The position numbers were made by a program, and so were the translations under genes. This document shows, in pieces, positions 9,038 to 18,312 of a stretch of DNA of 64,000 nt. The notes beneath the pieces were generated by a model. It was given only the letters and a program-made list of their open reading frames with translations, searched no databases and was not told the origin of the DNA. Source of the DNA: Paraburkholderia guartelaensis (GTDB lineage: Bacteria; Pseudomonadota; Gammaproteobacteria; Burkholderiales; Burkholderiaceae); assembly GCF_004353905.1 (NCBI RefSeq), contig NZ_SMOD01000004.1, positions 124,001 through 188,000 of the forward strand. Direction: 5' to 3'. The stretch's first letter is position 1. Each line of letters begins with the position of its first letter.

Positions 9038-10201
9038 TCAGTGCTGAACCGGCCGTACTTCGATGACCTTGCCCGGTGCCCGGCCCATGCGCTCAGCAAG
9101 GCGCGTGCGGTCCTTGACCTCGCCGGCGAGCTGCCCGCAGGCTGCGTCGATGTCGTCGCCGCGCGTCTTGCGCACGGTCGTAACGACGCCCGCGTCCATC
9201 AGAATCTGCGCGAAACGCTTGATCTGGTCCGATTTCGAGCGCAGCAAGCCCGATTCGGGGAACGGATTAAACGGGATCAGATTGAACTTGCACGGCACGT
9301 CACGCGTCACGGCGAGCAACTGACGTGCGTGCTCTTCCGTGTCGTTGACGCCGTCGAGCATGCAGTACTCGAACGTGATGAAGTCGCGCGGCGCGACTTC
9401 CAGGTAACGCTGGCATGCCGCCATCAACTCGCGAAGCGGGTACTTGCGGTTGAGCGGCACGAGTTCGTCGCGCAGCGCGTCGTTCGGCGCATGCAAGGAA
9501 ACGGCGAGCGCCACGGGCAATTCGGCGCCGAGACGATCCATCATCGGCACGACGCCCGACGTGGAAAGCGTGACGCGCCGGCGCGACAGGCCGTAGGCGT
9601 TGTCGTCGAGCATCAGGCGCATGGCGGGCACGACCGCGTCGTAGTTCAGAAGCGGCTCGCCCATACCCATCATCACGACGTTCGTGATGACGCGTTCGCC
9701 CTTGCCGTCACCGCCGGTCGCCCGGCCGCCAGCCTCGCCCAGAAGCGAGGCGCGCAGGGCGAATTCCGCCATGCGCAGCTGGCCGATGATCTCGGCGGTG
9801 GTGAGATTGCGTGAAAAACCTTGCTTGCCGGTGGAGCAAAACCGGCAGTTGACCGCGCATCCCGCCTGCGAGGACACGCACAGCGTGCCGCGATTGTCTT
9901 CGGGGATGAATACGGTTTCGACCGCGTTGCCGTTGCCGACGTCCACGAGCCACTTGCGCGTGCCGTCGGAGGAAACGTTGTCGCTGATGATGCCGGGCAT
10001 GCCGATGGTGGCGCGCCCTTTGAGCTTCTCGCGCAGCGATTTGGCGAGATCCGTCATGCCGTCGAAGTCGGCGGCGTTGTACTGATGGATCCAGCGCTGA
10101 AGCTGTTTGGCGCGAAACGGCTTCTCGCCCAGGCTCTCGCAATAGGCGACGAGCCCTTGGGCGTCGAGATCGAGAAGGTTGACGGTGGAACTGCTCGTCA
10201 T
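9038..10201 (-). CDS. rlmN: 23S rRNA (adenine(2503)-C2)-methyltransferase RlmN
   Basis: Radical-SAM enzyme that methylates C2 of A2503 in 23S rRNA and A37 of some tRNAs. The CxxxCxxC cluster motif is [15 protein letters not shown], and the second catalytic cysteine is in [13 protein letters not shown] near the C-terminus. The conserved [17 protein letters not shown] and [10 protein letters not shown] segments are present. I choose the ATG at 10201 (387 residues) because AGGA lies six bases upstream; an in-frame ATG at 10216 would add five residues. It sits between ndk and rodZ. In many related genomes as I remember them, a pilW/pilF TPR gene lies between rlmN and rodZ; here the gap is only about 200 bases. 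Confidence 0.97.
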   Translation of the reverse strand: MTSSSTVNLLDLDAQGLVAYCESLGEKPFRAKQLQRWIHQYNAADFDGMTDLAKSLREKLKGRATIGMPGIISDNVSSDGTRKWLVDVGNGNAVETVFIPEDNRGTLCVSSQAGCAVNCRFCSTGKQGFSRNLTTAEIIGQLRMAEFALRASLLGEAGGRATGGDGKGERVITNVVMMGMGEPLLNYDAVVPAMRLMLDDNAYGLSRRRVTLSTSGVVPMMDRLGAELPVALAVSLHAPNDALRDELVPLNRKYPLRELMAACQRYLEVAPRDFITFEYCMLDGVNDTEEHARQLLAVTRDVPCKFNLIPFNPFPESGLLRSKSDQIKRFAQILMDAGVVTTVRKTRGDDIDAACGQLAGEVKDRTRLAERMGRAPGKVIEVRPVQH

Positions 10202-10348
10202 ATCGAATCCTGCCATTTCAGTGCGAGAGCGCGCTCACCGCCCGCGCTGCCCGGTTGCCTGCGCACTTGCGCGGCATCGGGAACTGGACGGTGAGCGTCA
10301 TCGCCGTTCGCGACCCTATGCTACTACTGCAGTCTGCTCGCGCTGTGC

Positions 10349-10774
10349 TTAGCGCGAGTAGACGTTGACTTGCGGGAAGAAGAACGCGACTTCCACGGCT
10401 GCCGTTTCAGCGGCGTCCGAGCCGTGCACGGCGTTCGCGTCGATGCTGTCGGCGAAGTCGGCGCGGATCGTGCCCTTCTCAGCCTTCTTCGGATCGGTTG
10501 CGCCCATCAGATCGCGGTGCTTCAGGATAGCGTTCTCGCCTTCCAGAACCTGGATCACGACCGGACCCGAGATCATGAAATCGACGAGGTCCTTGAAGAA
10601 CGGGCGCGCTGCGTGAACAGCATAGAACTTCTCAGCGTCGGCGCGCGAGAGGTGAACCATGCGGGAGGCAATGATCTTCAGGCCAGCGTTTTCGAAGCGG
10701 CTGTAGATCTGGCCGATCACGTTCTTCGCCACTGCGTCCGGCTTGATAATCGACAGGGTGCGTTCGATCGCCAT
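10349..10774 (-). CDS. ndk: Nucleoside diphosphate kinase
   Basis: Transfers the gamma phosphate from ATP to nucleoside diphosphates through a phosphohistidine intermediate. The 141-residue protein has the typical length, starts [15 protein letters not shown], and carries the active-site segment [20 protein letters not shown] with the catalytic His. GGAG lies six bases before the ATG. It is the first gene of the minus-strand run ndk-rlmN-rodZ, and its promoter region is shared with the divergent Bax-inhibitor-like gene. Confidence 0.98.
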   Translation of the reverse strand: MAIERTLSIIKPDAVAKNVIGQIYSRFENAGLKIIASRMVHLSRADAEKFYAVHAARPFFKDLVDFMISGPVVIQVLEGENAILKHRDLMGATDPKKAEKGTIRADFADSIDANAVHGSDAAETAAVEVAFFFPQVNVYSR

Positions 10775-10820
10775 AAAAACTCCAGAAAATTAAGAGGTTA
10801 CAGATTCAAATGAATCCGCA

Positions 10821-10849
10821 ATTGTAGCATGTTCCCATGTATGATTGCG
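10821..10849 (-). promoter_or_regulatory. Probable ndk promoter (-10 TACAAT)
   Basis: On the minus strand a good -10 hexamer TACAAT (10821-10826) lies about 50 bases before the ndk ATG. The -35 at a 17-base spacing (CGCAAT, 10844-10849) is weak, so the call rests mainly on the -10 and the position. Confidence 0.45.
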
Positions 10850-10987
10850 ATTGAACCCTCATAGCCCGGCAAACTGGGGCAAATGAGCGCACGCCGGGCA
10901 CATGCACTGCGCTGCCGTACCATTCAGAGAGGCTTAAGATTGGCGGCATACGCTGTGCAAACATAACGGAAACTGTGTGGCAACCCG

Positions 10988-11016
10988 TTGAAACTCTGGG
11001 TCGGCGCACTTATCTT
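10988..11016 (+). promoter_or_regulatory. Probable sigma-70 promoter of the BI-1-like gene
   Basis: TTGAAA (10988-10993) and TATCTT (11011-11016) are separated by exactly 17 bases. Transcription would start near 11023, leaving a leader of about 55 bases before the ATG at 11078, which has AAGGAGA upstream. Confidence 0.55.
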
Positions 11017-11077
11017 ATGGGGGAGCGGACCGCGCACCTGCGCGCCCTCACCCACGCGTCTCACGCAAGGAGAAAGC

Positions 11078-11776
11078 ATGAACGAGTATCCCTATAACTT
11101 CGGCCGCGGCGGCAGCGTCACCTCGGCGGAGACCCGCAACCGCGTACTGCGCAACACCTACTGGCTGCTCGCGCTGTCGATGGTGCCGACGGTGCTCGGC
11201 GCGTGGGTGGGCGTCGCGACCGGCTTCTCGCTTTTTGCGGCTACCAGCCCGGCCATGAGCCTGCTCGCGTTCTTCGCGATCGCCTTCGGCTTCATGTTCG
11301 CAATCGAGCGCACCAAGAACAGTTCGGTGGGCGTGGTCGTGCTGCTCGGCTTCACGTTCTTCATGGGCCTGATGCTCTCGCGCCTGCTGTCGTTCATCCT
11401 CGGCTTTTCGAACGGCCCGCAGCTCATCATGCTCGCATTCGGCGGCACCGGCATCATTTTCACCGCCATGGCCACCATCGCCACGGTCAGCAAGCGTGAC
11501 TTCTCGGGCCTCGGCAAGTGGCTCTTCATGGGCGTGATCGTGATCCTGCTGGCCGGCGTCGCGAACATGTTCCTGCAACTGCCCGCGCTGATGCTCACGG
11601 TTTCGGTGCTCGCCATCGCGATCTTCTCGGCCTACATGCTGTTCGACGTGCAGCGCGTCGTGAACGGCGGCGAGACGAACTACATCTCGGCCACGCTCGC
11701 GATCTATCTAGACCTGTACAACGTGTTCACGAACCTGCTCGCCATCCTCGGCATCTTCGGCGGCAACCGCAACTAA
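11078..11776 (+). CDS. Bax inhibitor-1/YccA family membrane protein
   Basis: A 232-residue integral membrane protein of the BI-1/YccA/TMBIM family. Bacterial members include YccA, which inhibits FtsH, and the pH-sensitive calcium-leak channel YetJ. Seven hydrophobic helices are visible, from YWLLALSMVPTVLGAWVGV (about residues 28-46) to LYNVFTNLLAILGIFGG at the C-terminus. The last helices carry the conserved acidic residues (YMLFDVQRVVNGG, YLDLYNVF). The ATG at 11078 is chosen because AAGGAGA lies four bases upstream; a longer frame from 10988 would start inside the promoter. It stands alone, with a strong terminator after it. Whether it regulates FtsH or transports calcium cannot be told from sequence. 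Confidence 0.93.
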   Translation: MNEYPYNFGRGGSVTSAETRNRVLRNTYWLLALSMVPTVLGAWVGVATGFSLFAATSPAMSLLAFFAIAFGFMFAIERTKNSSVGVVVLLGFTFFMGLMLSRLLSFILGFSNGPQLIMLAFGGTGIIFTAMATIATVSKRDFSGLGKWLFMGVIVILLAGVANMFLQLPALMLTVSVLAIAIFSAYMLFDVQRVVNGGETNYISATLAIYLDLYNVFTNLLAILGIFGGNRN

Positions 11777-11830
11777 AGCGTAACCACACTCAGATGGGGC
11801 GGGATCGTCAGATTCTGGCCTCATCAAGCA

Positions 11831-11863
11831 AAAAGCCCATGACCTTCATCATGGGCTTTTTTT
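11831..11863 (+). terminator. Intrinsic terminator after the BI-1-like gene
   Basis: A perfect 12-bp stem (AAAAGCCCATGA, 11831-11842, with TCATGGGCTTTT, 11849-11860), a 6-base loop and a T-run to 11863. The A-run on the left side makes it usable for the convergent MBL-fold gene as well. Confidence 0.92.
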
Positions 11864-11898
11864 CGTCTGTTCATTTGGCGGCGTCGCGGGCGTGGGAT

Positions 11899-12675
11899 TC
11901 AGAGTGCAATCCAGTCGAAACCCTCGGCTTGCGAAGCGACCCCGATTTCCGTCGCAGCATTTCCCAGCACCGCCGCCATCGCCGCGCGCGCCAGCTCCGG
12001 CGTGTTGTTCTGCTGGCTCAGGTGCGCAGCGATCAAATGCCGCAGTTTCGCGCGGTCGAGTCCGGCGAGGATGCCGCCGGCCGCCTCATTGTTCAGGTGA
12101 CCATGCGACCCACCGATCCGCGCCTTGAGCGAAGCCGGATAGCGGCTCGTCGCGAGCATTTCGAGGTCGTGGTTGCATTCGAGCACCAGTGCATCGCAAC
12201 CGCTCAGCACATTGCTGATATGCGAGGTCGACTCGCCGACATCGGTCAGCACGCCAAGCCGGCTCGCGCCGTCGCTGAACACGAACTGCAACGGCTCGCG
12301 CGCGTCGTGCGGCACCGTATAGGGCAACACGCCGAGTTCGCCGATCTCGACCGTCTCGTCGCCCCACAACACGTTGAGGTCGACGCCTGCGGCGTCGTCG
12401 GCGCCCACGGCCTGCGCCGTGCCCCAGCTCATGTAAAGCGGAATCGACCAGCGGCGCGCCAGCGTGAGCGCGCTGCCGATGTGATCGCTGTGTTCGTGGG
12501 TGATGAGAATCGCGGTGAGCGAGTCGGCGGCCAGGCCCGTACGGGCGAGGCGCCGCTCGACTTCTTTCGCTGAGAATCCGCAGTCGAGCAGCACGCGCGT
12601 GGGCGTCGTGCCGCTGCCTGCTTCTACGACCAGTGCGTTGCCCTCGCTGCCGCTGCCGAGGCTCGCAAATCGCAT
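11899..12675 (-). CDS. MBL-fold metallohydrolase (WalJ/YycJ-like)
   Basis: A 258-residue metallo-beta-lactamase-fold protein. The zinc-binding motif is THEHSDHIG, with H60, H62, D64 and H65. Later ligands appear in YTVPHDAREPLQF and in LECNHDLEM and GSHGHLNNE. This pattern matches the WalJ/YycJ-type family of exonuclease-like hydrolases encoded near cell-envelope genes; the substrate is unknown. The stop of bamC lies 11 bases before its start on the same strand, so dapA-bamC-MBL form a likely operon. Confidence 0.9.
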   Translation of the reverse strand: MRFASLGSGSEGNALVVEAGSGTTPTRVLLDCGFSAKEVERRLARTGLAADSLTAILITHEHSDHIGSALTLARRWSIPLYMSWGTAQAVGADDAAGVDLNVLWGDETVEIGELGVLPYTVPHDAREPLQFVFSDGASRLGVLTDVGESTSHISNVLSGCDALVLECNHDLEMLATSRYPASLKARIGGSHGHLNNEAAGGILAGLDRAKLRHLIAAHLSQQNNTPELARAAMAAVLGNAATEIGVASQAEGFDWIAL

Positions 12676-12686
12676 ATCAGCGCACG

Positions 12687-13826
12687 TCAGTTCAACTGCG
12701 CGTGGAGCGCGGAGACAATACGCTGGGCGTCCGACGAGGTGTCGATACGGCCGGTCTGATCGACCACGGCGACCTGAGTCGAATTACCCGACGAGCGCAC
12801 GGCCACGCGGTATTCCGGACCCTGATCCTTCGCGGCCTTCTTCGGATTGTAGAAAAGCTTGCCGAGCAGGCCATCGCCCTTGAGCTCCTGCATCGAATCG
12901 GCGTAGCGCACGAAGTAGAGGCCCTTTTCGCGGTCGCGGTTGTCGACCGTAAAGTTCGTGCGGTCGAGCGCGAGGCCCACACGCAGCCACGCGGTGTCGA
13001 ACGCTTCGGGCAGGTCGAGCGTCGTGCCGTCAGGACCGGCGGCGACCTTGACGCCAGCCGTCGACGGGCGCGCATCGGTCAGCAGTTGCTTGGACTGCGC
13101 GTCGGTCAGGCCGAACTTCTGCATGATCTTTGCGAGGAAGGCGGCTTCGAGTGCCGGGTCGCGCGGACGCTCGACCCACTTCGACCCCGTCTTGTCCTGC
13201 CCCGTCAGCACTTCTTCCATGGCGTTATGCGTGACGGAAATGTCCGTTTGACCGTCCGGGCCACGCGAGACCAGCACGCGGAAGCGATCACGCGTGCCCG
13301 ACGAGTACGCGAAGTCGATCACGCGCCCGATCGTGCGGCGGAACCAGTCGTCCGGAATGTTGGCGCGGTTCTCGGCCCAGTCGGTCGTCATGATGCCCGT
13401 GGACGGCGAATCGGTCGTCAGCGTGAAGCCATTTTCCGTCCAGAATTCCTGCAGCTGCGGCCAGACGTCGTCAGGCGAGCGGCCGTCCACCACGAGCCAG
13501 CGGCGGTCGCCGTCGCGCTCCACGTGCATACCGAACGGGTCCTGCGCATCCGGCACGCCGAGCGTGGCGTTGCCGGCCGGCATGACTGTGCGCTGAGCGG
13601 AGCCGCCAAGCGTGATCGTGGGCGGCGGCGCGACGTACTTCTGGTCGTTCGGCGCCGACGACAGATCCTGCGGCACATTCAGCGGCGGCGCGGTCGGCGT
13701 GTCCTTGTAGTTGACGCGATCGGACGCGAACATGTCGTTCAGCGACTCGCAGCCTGCGAGCGAGCCGAGGGCAAGCGCCAGCACCGCCATGCGGGTTGCG
13801 TGGAGGGAAAAAGCGGAACGTTTCAT
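12687..13826 (-). CDS. bamC: Outer membrane assembly lipoprotein BamC
   Basis: Lipoprotein of the beta-barrel assembly machinery. The 379-residue protein has a signal peptide (about residues 1-24) with the lipobox LAGC. The unstructured N-terminal segment after it carries the family signature DRVNYKDTPTAPPLNVPQDLS, which in E. coli BamC contacts BamD. Two helix-grip domains follow (about 120-230 and 270-379). It lies downstream of dapA, the dapA-bamC linkage seen across proteobacteria, with a 135-base gap. Confidence 0.95.
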   Translation of the reverse strand: MKRSAFSLHATRMAVLALALGSLAGCESLNDMFASDRVNYKDTPTAPPLNVPQDLSSAPNDQKYVAPPPTITLGGSAQRTVMPAGNATLGVPDAQDPFGMHVERDGDRRWLVVDGRSPDDVWPQLQEFWTENGFTLTTDSPSTGIMTTDWAENRANIPDDWFRRTIGRVIDFAYSSGTRDRFRVLVSRGPDGQTDISVTHNAMEEVLTGQDKTGSKWVERPRDPALEAAFLAKIMQKFGLTDAQSKQLLTDARPSTAGVKVAAGPDGTTLDLPEAFDTAWLRVGLALDRTNFTVDNRDREKGLYFVRYADSMQELKGDGLLGKLFYNPKKAAKDQGPEYRVAVRSSGNSTQVAVVDQTGRIDTSSDAQRIVSALHAQLN

Positions 13827-13961
13827 GTGGGCCTTCGTGATACGGGAACGCTAAGCCTTGCTCTGCGAGACGGTGGACCGAGGTCGGTCCGAGGTCTTTC
13901 AGTGATTGGGCGGCTGGGCCGTGGCGGCGTCGGTTGATAAATCGGCGGCTGGCTGATCAGA

Positions 13962-14867
13962 TCAGCCAGCCAGACCGGCTTCGCGCAGCGCGGCGCGCAC
14001 CACGTCGTGGTAGCGCGCATCGAGCGGCGTGAGCGGCAGTCGGATGCCGCCTTCGATGCGGCCGAGTTCCTGCAGCGCCCACTTCACCGGAATCGGATTC
14101 GATTCGATGAACAGGTTCTTGTGAAGCGACAACAACTTCATATGGATCGCACGCGCCGTTTTCGCGTCGCCTGCAAGCGCGGCCTTGCACAGGTCGCTCA
14201 TCTGGCGCGGCGCAACGTTCGCGGTCACCGAAATATTGCCGTGGCCGCCAAGCAGCATCAGCGCGATCGCCGTGGGATCGTCGCCGCTGAAGATCTTGAA
14301 GCCCTTCGGCGCATGCTTGATGAGGTGCGCAGCGCGGTCGATGTTACCCGTCGCTTCTTTCACCGCGATGATGCCCGGCACTTCGGCCAGACGCAGGATG
14401 GTCTCGTTCGCCATGTCCGCGACCGTACGGCCCGGCACGTTGTAGAGGATGACCGGCAGGTCCACGTCTTCCGCGATCTTCGCGAAGTGACGGTACATGC
14501 CTTCCTGGGTCGGCTTGTTGTAATAGGGCACGACCTGGAGCGACGCCTGCGCGCCCACTTCCTTCGCGTGCTTCGTGAGTTCGATCGCTTCGGCGGTGGA
14601 ATTGCCGCCGGCGCCCGCGATGATCGGCATACGGCCAGCGGCATGCTCGACCGCCGTCTTGATCATCAGGATGTGTTCTTCGACGTCCAGCGTGGCGGAC
14701 TCCCCGCTCGTACCGACAACGACGAGGGCATCCGTCCCCTCTTCCACGTGCCAGTCGATCAGCTTACGGAATGCCGGCAGATCGAGACTGCCGTCCTCGT
14801 GCATGGGGGTGACGATCGCGGGAATGCTGCCTTGCAGCGTAATGCCGTCCTGAGTGCCGTTAGCCAT
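13962..14867 (-). CDS. dapA: 4-hydroxy-tetrahydrodipicolinate synthase
   Basis: Condenses pyruvate with aspartate semialdehyde in lysine and diaminopimelate synthesis. The 301-residue TIM-barrel protein has the Schiff-base lysine in [10 protein letters not shown] (K170), the catalytic tyrosine in LYNVPGRT (Y142), and the TSGES motif (about 53-57). It has a putative promoter of its own within the end of the downstream-lying methyltransferase frame and heads the dapA-bamC-MBL operon. Confidence 0.98.
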   Translation of the reverse strand: MANGTQDGITLQGSIPAIVTPMHEDGSLDLPAFRKLIDWHVEEGTDALVVVGTSGESATLDVEEHILMIKTAVEHAAGRMPIIAGAGGNSTAEAIELTKHAKEVGAQASLQVVPYYNKPTQEGMYRHFAKIAEDVDLPVILYNVPGRTVADMANETILRLAEVPGIIAVKEATGNIDRAAHLIKHAPKGFKIFSGDDPTAIALMLLGGHGNISVTANVAPRQMSDLCKAALAGDAKTARAIHMKLLSLHKNLFIESNPIPVKWALQELGRIEGGIRLPLTPLDARYHDVVRAALREAGLAG

Positions 14868-14900
14868 GAAACGCCAGAAAAATGAGTCAGTTAAACCGCG

Positions 14901-14930
14901 ATTGTAGCGGATTAGCCGGTCAGATCGTAA
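14901..14930 (-). promoter_or_regulatory. Putative dapA promoter
   Basis: On the minus strand TACAAT (14901-14906) lies about 34 bases before the dapA ATG, with TTACGA 18 bases upstream of it. The -10 is strong and the -35 weak. It overlaps the last codons of the methyltransferase gene. Confidence 0.45.
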
Positions 14931-15541
14931 CGCGTTACGGGTAGGCCCTGGTTCTCAGGTACATTACCGGCGCTTTCGGGGGACACTGAGGTCGTTTTTT
15001 CTCGTACCGCGCAGATGCGCTGAATATACGCCTCACGCGGCTGCGAAAGAAATCCGTCCTGATAGGCGACTACCCGCAGCGCGGGCGTACAGACGGCCAA
15101 TAACTCGCCGGGAGCGAGCAGGAAAGCGGGGTTCGATGGCTTCCCCACCGTCTCGTTGCCCTGCGCGAAGGTTTCGTAGATCAGGATGCCGCCCGGCGCC
15201 AGCGCGTCGATGAGACGCGGCATGAGCGGGCGATGCAGGTAGTTCGTGACCACCACGGCGGCAAATCGCGCGTCCGGCGCGAGCGGCCAGGGCGCGCCTT
15301 CGAGGTCGCACTCTATCGTCGCGACGCCCGCTACGTCATGCAACGTGGCAAGCGCGGCGGCGTCGCGATCGAGCGCCGTCACCGGGTGGCCCTGACCAGC
15401 CAGCCAGCGCGTGTGCCGCCCGGCGCCGGAGGCCACGTCGAGCACCGTGCCGCCGGGCGCGATGAGGTGCGCCCAGCGGCGCACCCAGCGCGAAGGCTCG
15501 GAAAGCCCGTGGGCCGGCGAGCCGGCGGCAGGCGACGCCAT
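14912..15541 (-). CDS. Class I SAM-dependent methyltransferase
   Basis: A 209-residue Rossmann-fold methyltransferase. Motif I is [16 protein letters not shown] (about residues 34-49). The motif II acidic residue is in VTALDRD, and [23 protein letters not shown] forms the motif IV/post-motif region. It resembles the TehB/TPMT-like small methyltransferases, but the substrate cannot be named. It lies 8 bases downstream of trpS, so translational coupling is likely. Confidence 0.85.
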   Translation of the reverse strand: MASPAAGSPAHGLSEPSRWVRRWAHLIAPGGTVLDVASGAGRHTRWLAGQGHPVTALDRDAAALATLHDVAGVATIECDLEGAPWPLAPDARFAAVVVTNYLHRPLMPRLIDALAPGGILIYETFAQGNETVGKPSNPAFLLAPGELLAVCTPALRVVAYQDGFLSQPREAYIQRICAVREKTTSVSPESAGNVPENQGLPVTRYDLTG

Positions 15542-15549
15542 CTGCTCGA

Positions 15550-16752
15550 TCAGCTGTACGAGAGGCCCATGGCCTCACGCACGTCGCGCATCGTCTCGTT
15601 GGCGAACTTGCGCGCCTTGTCGCAGCCGTCCGCGACGATTGCACGCAGCAGCGACGGATCGTCCATGTACTTCTGCGCGCGCTCGAGCATGGGCTGCTGC
15701 TCGCGCAGGATGCCCTCGATCACGGGCTGCTTGCATTCGAGACAACCGATGCCGGCCGAACGGCAGCCCTTTTGCACCCAGTCGTGCGTCTGCTCATCCG
15801 TGTAGACCTGGTGGAGCTGCCACACCGGGCACTTGTCCGGATCGCCCGGATCGGTGCGGCGCACGCGCGCGGGGTCGGTCGGCATGGTGCGGACCTTCTT
15901 CGTGATCGACTCGGCGTCTTCGCGCAGACCAATGGTGTTGCCGTACGACTTCGACATCTTCTGGCCGTCGAGACCCGGCATGCGCGACGCTTCCGTCAGC
16001 AGCACCTGCGGCTCCGGCAGGATGATCTTGCGCGAGCCTTCGAGGTAGCCAAAAAGACGCTCGCGATCGCTCATCGAGAGGCTTTGCGACTCCGAAAGCA
16101 TGGCGCGGGCCTGTTCGAGCGCCTCTTCATTGCCTTCCTGCTGATAAGCGTTGCGCAGCTCGTGGTAGAGCTTCGAGCGCTTGCCGCCCAGCTTCTTCGC
16201 GGCGTCGTTGGCCTTCTCTTCGAAGCCCGGCTCGCGGCCGTACATGTAGTTGAAGCGGCGCGCCATCTCGCGCGCCATCTCGACGTGCGGCACCTGGTCC
16301 TCGCCCACTGGCACGAGCGACGCACGGTACAGCAGGATGTCGGCTGCCATCAGCACCGGGTAGCCGAGGAAGCCGTAGGTACCGAGGTCCTTGTCGCGCA
16401 GCTTCTCGATCTGTTCCTTGTAGGTCGGCACGCGTTCGAGCCACGACAGCGGCGTGCTCATGCCGAGCAGCAGCGCGAGTTCGGCGTGCTCGGGCACGCG
16501 GCTCTGGATGAAGAGCGTGGCCTGGTTCGGGTCGATGCCCGAAGCGAGCCAGTCGATCAGCACGTCCCAGACGTTCTTCTCGATGACATCCGGCGTTTCG
16601 TAGTGCGTGGTGAGCGCATGCCAGTCGACCACGCAGAAGAAGCACGGATACTCGGACTGCAGGCGCACCCAGTTTTTCAGCACGCCGTGATAGTGGCCGA
16701 GGTGCAGCGACCCGGTGGGCCGCATGCCGGAGAAGATACGGTCTGGGAACAT
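15550..16752 (-). CDS. trpS: Tryptophan--tRNA ligase, long form with a possible Fe-S motif
   Basis: Class I synthetase charging tRNA-Trp. The ATG at 16752 gives MFPDRIFSGMRPTG and 400 residues, about 65 more than E. coli TrpS. The HIGH-like motif is HLGHYHG (about residues 19-25) and the KMSKS motif is exact in GQKMSKSYGN. Four cysteines, C308, C330, C337 and C340, follow the spacing C-x21-C-x6-C-x2-C in the C-terminal anticodon-binding region. This is almost the C-x22-C-x6-C-x2-C pattern that binds a [4Fe-4S] cluster in Thermotoga maritima TrpRS, so cluster binding is a reasonable inference. An upstream in-frame ATG at 16776 would overlap the preceding M50 protease gene. Confidence 0.96.
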   Translation of the reverse strand: MFPDRIFSGMRPTGSLHLGHYHGVLKNWVRLQSEYPCFFCVVDWHALTTHYETPDVIEKNVWDVLIDWLASGIDPNQATLFIQSRVPEHAELALLLGMSTPLSWLERVPTYKEQIEKLRDKDLGTYGFLGYPVLMAADILLYRASLVPVGEDQVPHVEMAREMARRFNYMYGREPGFEEKANDAAKKLGGKRSKLYHELRNAYQQEGNEEALEQARAMLSESQSLSMSDRERLFGYLEGSRKIILPEPQVLLTEASRMPGLDGQKMSKSYGNTIGLREDAESITKKVRTMPTDPARVRRTDPGDPDKCPVWQLHQVYTDEQTHDWVQKGCRSAGIGCLECKQPVIEGILREQQPMLERAQKYMDDPSLLRAIVADGCDKARKFANETMRDVREAMGLSYS

Positions 16753-16756
16753 GATG

Positions 16757-17422
16757 TTATGAAAAGAGCGACACAAGAGGGGTAAGGATGGCGGTAACCG
16801 CGTCGTAACCTAGACTTACGAGCGGGCGCAGCCAGAATCGCGTGAAGATGCCACTCACGAGCAACCCCATCACGATGATGAAACCATAGGGCTCGATACG
16901 GGCGAGCGCAATGCTCGCACGCGTGGGCAGGAGCGCCCCGAGCACGCGGCCGCCGTCGAGCGGCGGCAGCGGAAAGAGGTTCAGCACGCCGAGCACGAGA
17001 TTCACGCCCACGCCGGCGGCGGCCATACGCGTGAAGAACGGCTCGTCCACGCCGAGCACCGCGAGACCCACGCCGAACACGCCCCATATGATGGCCTGCA
17101 CGAAATTGCACAGCGGTCCGGCGGCCGCGACCCACAGCGTGCCCCAGCGCGGATTGCGCAGATTGCTGAAGGCGATCGGCACCGGCTTCGCGTAACCGAA
17201 CACGAACGCGCCGTTCGTCAGGAAATACAGCACGAGCGGCATGGCGATCGTGCCGATCGGGTCGATGTGGCGCATCGGGTTGAACGAAACGCGGCCGAGC
17301 ACATACGCGGTGTTGTCGCCGAGCATGCGCGCGACATAGCCGTGTGCGGCCTCGTGCAGCGTGATCGCGAAGATCACGGGCAAGGCGTAGACGACGATCG
17401 TCTGAATCAGATTGGCTTCCAT
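16757..17422 (-). CDS. Site-2 protease family (M50) membrane protein
   Basis: A 221-residue multi-pass zinc metalloprotease of the S2P/M50 group. The HExxH motif is HEAAH at residues 23-27 inside the first helix, and the second ligand motif is NLFPLPPLDGG, which supplies the aspartate. About five hydrophobic helices can be seen. It has no PDZ domain, so it is the minimal type, not RseP. It lies directly upstream of trpS (4-base gap), and the substrate is unknown. Confidence 0.92.
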   Translation of the reverse strand: MEANLIQTIVVYALPVIFAITLHEAAHGYVARMLGDNTAYVLGRVSFNPMRHIDPIGTIAMPLVLYFLTNGAFVFGYAKPVPIAFSNLRNPRWGTLWVAAAGPLCNFVQAIIWGVFGVGLAVLGVDEPFFTRMAAAGVGVNLVLGVLNLFPLPPLDGGRVLGALLPTRASIALARIEPYGFIIVMGLLVSGIFTRFWLRPLVSLGYDAVTAILTPLVSLFS

Positions 17423-17494
17423 GGCGGGCTATTGTATCAATGCGTCAATGTGCTCAGGCCACGGTCATGCCGCGTTCACGCCGTACATGATTCT

Positions 17495-18133
17495 TCATGC
17501 CTCTTCTTCTTCGATGCCGAACGGCGCCAGCGAACCCCGCCCCGGCCGCACGAGCACCGGTTCCTCGCCCGTGAGATCGATCACGGTGGACGGCTCGCAA
17601 GGGCATGCCCCGCCGTCGATCACGAGATCGAGCTGTTTCTCGAGGCGCTCGCGAATCTCCTCGGGGTCGTTGAGCGGCTCGGTGTCCGGCGGCAGGATCA
17701 GCGTGGTGGCAAGCAGCGGCTCGCCCAGTTCTTCGAGAATCGCAAGCGGAATCGGATGCCCGGGCACGCGCAGACCGATCGTCTTGCGCGACGGATGCGA
17801 GAGGCGCCGAGGCACTTCCTTCGTCGCCACCAGCACGAACACATACGGCCCCGGCGTCACCGACTTGATGAGCCGGTATTGGCGGTTGTCCACCATGGCG
17901 AAGTTCGCGAGTTCGGACAGGTCCCGCACCATCAGCGAGAGCAACGCCTTTTCGTCTAGCCCGCGGATGCGGCGCAGGCGCTCGGCGGCGTGCTTGTCGT
18001 CGATGCGTGCGGCGAGCGCGTAGCTCGAATCGGTCGGCAATGCGATCACACCGCCGTCACGGATGATCTCCACCGCCTGCTTGATGAGACGCGGCTGCGG
18101 GTTTTCTGGGTGAAGCCGAAAGAACTGGGACAT
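17495..18133 (-). CDS. YciO/TsaC-family (threonylcarbamoyl-AMP synthase-like) protein
   Basis: A 212-residue YrdC-like domain protein. The start MSQFFRLHPENPQPRLIKQA at 18133 is conserved in the YciO subgroup; an upstream in-frame extension to 18241 looks non-coding. The nucleotide-binding features GGVIALPTDSSYAL and LRRIRGLDEKALLSLMVRDL are present, and a later segment has TVGLRVP-like KTIGLRVPGHPI. TsaC proper makes threonylcarbamoyl-AMP for the t6A37 tRNA modification. YciO members have weaker or uncertain activity, so I keep the broader name. Confidence 0.9.
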   Translation of the reverse strand: MSQFFRLHPENPQPRLIKQAVEIIRDGGVIALPTDSSYALAARIDDKHAAERLRRIRGLDEKALLSLMVRDLSELANFAMVDNRQYRLIKSVTPGPYVFVLVATKEVPRRLSHPSRKTIGLRVPGHPIPLAILEELGEPLLATTLILPPDTEPLNDPEEIRERLEKQLDLVIDGGACPCEPSTVIDLTGEEPVLVRPGRGSLAPFGIEEEEA

Positions 18134-18312
18134 GGCAGTAATCAGCTGACGAATGGCAATGGAAACAGCGGGCGATGGAAACAGCGGGACGGTGCGCGAA
18201 AACGGCAGACGACTGCACGTAGTACCACAAAGCGACGACAAAGCTGGATTGACCGGCGCGAAACGCCTTGCAGCAAACAGGCGGGATCAGCGGGCCACGC
18301 GCCGTGCGCGGC

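Noticed and set aside
7796..9814. A 672-codon plus-strand frame
   Set aside because: It lies opposite rodZ and rlmN and reads as Arg/His-rich low-complexity sequence without a domain.
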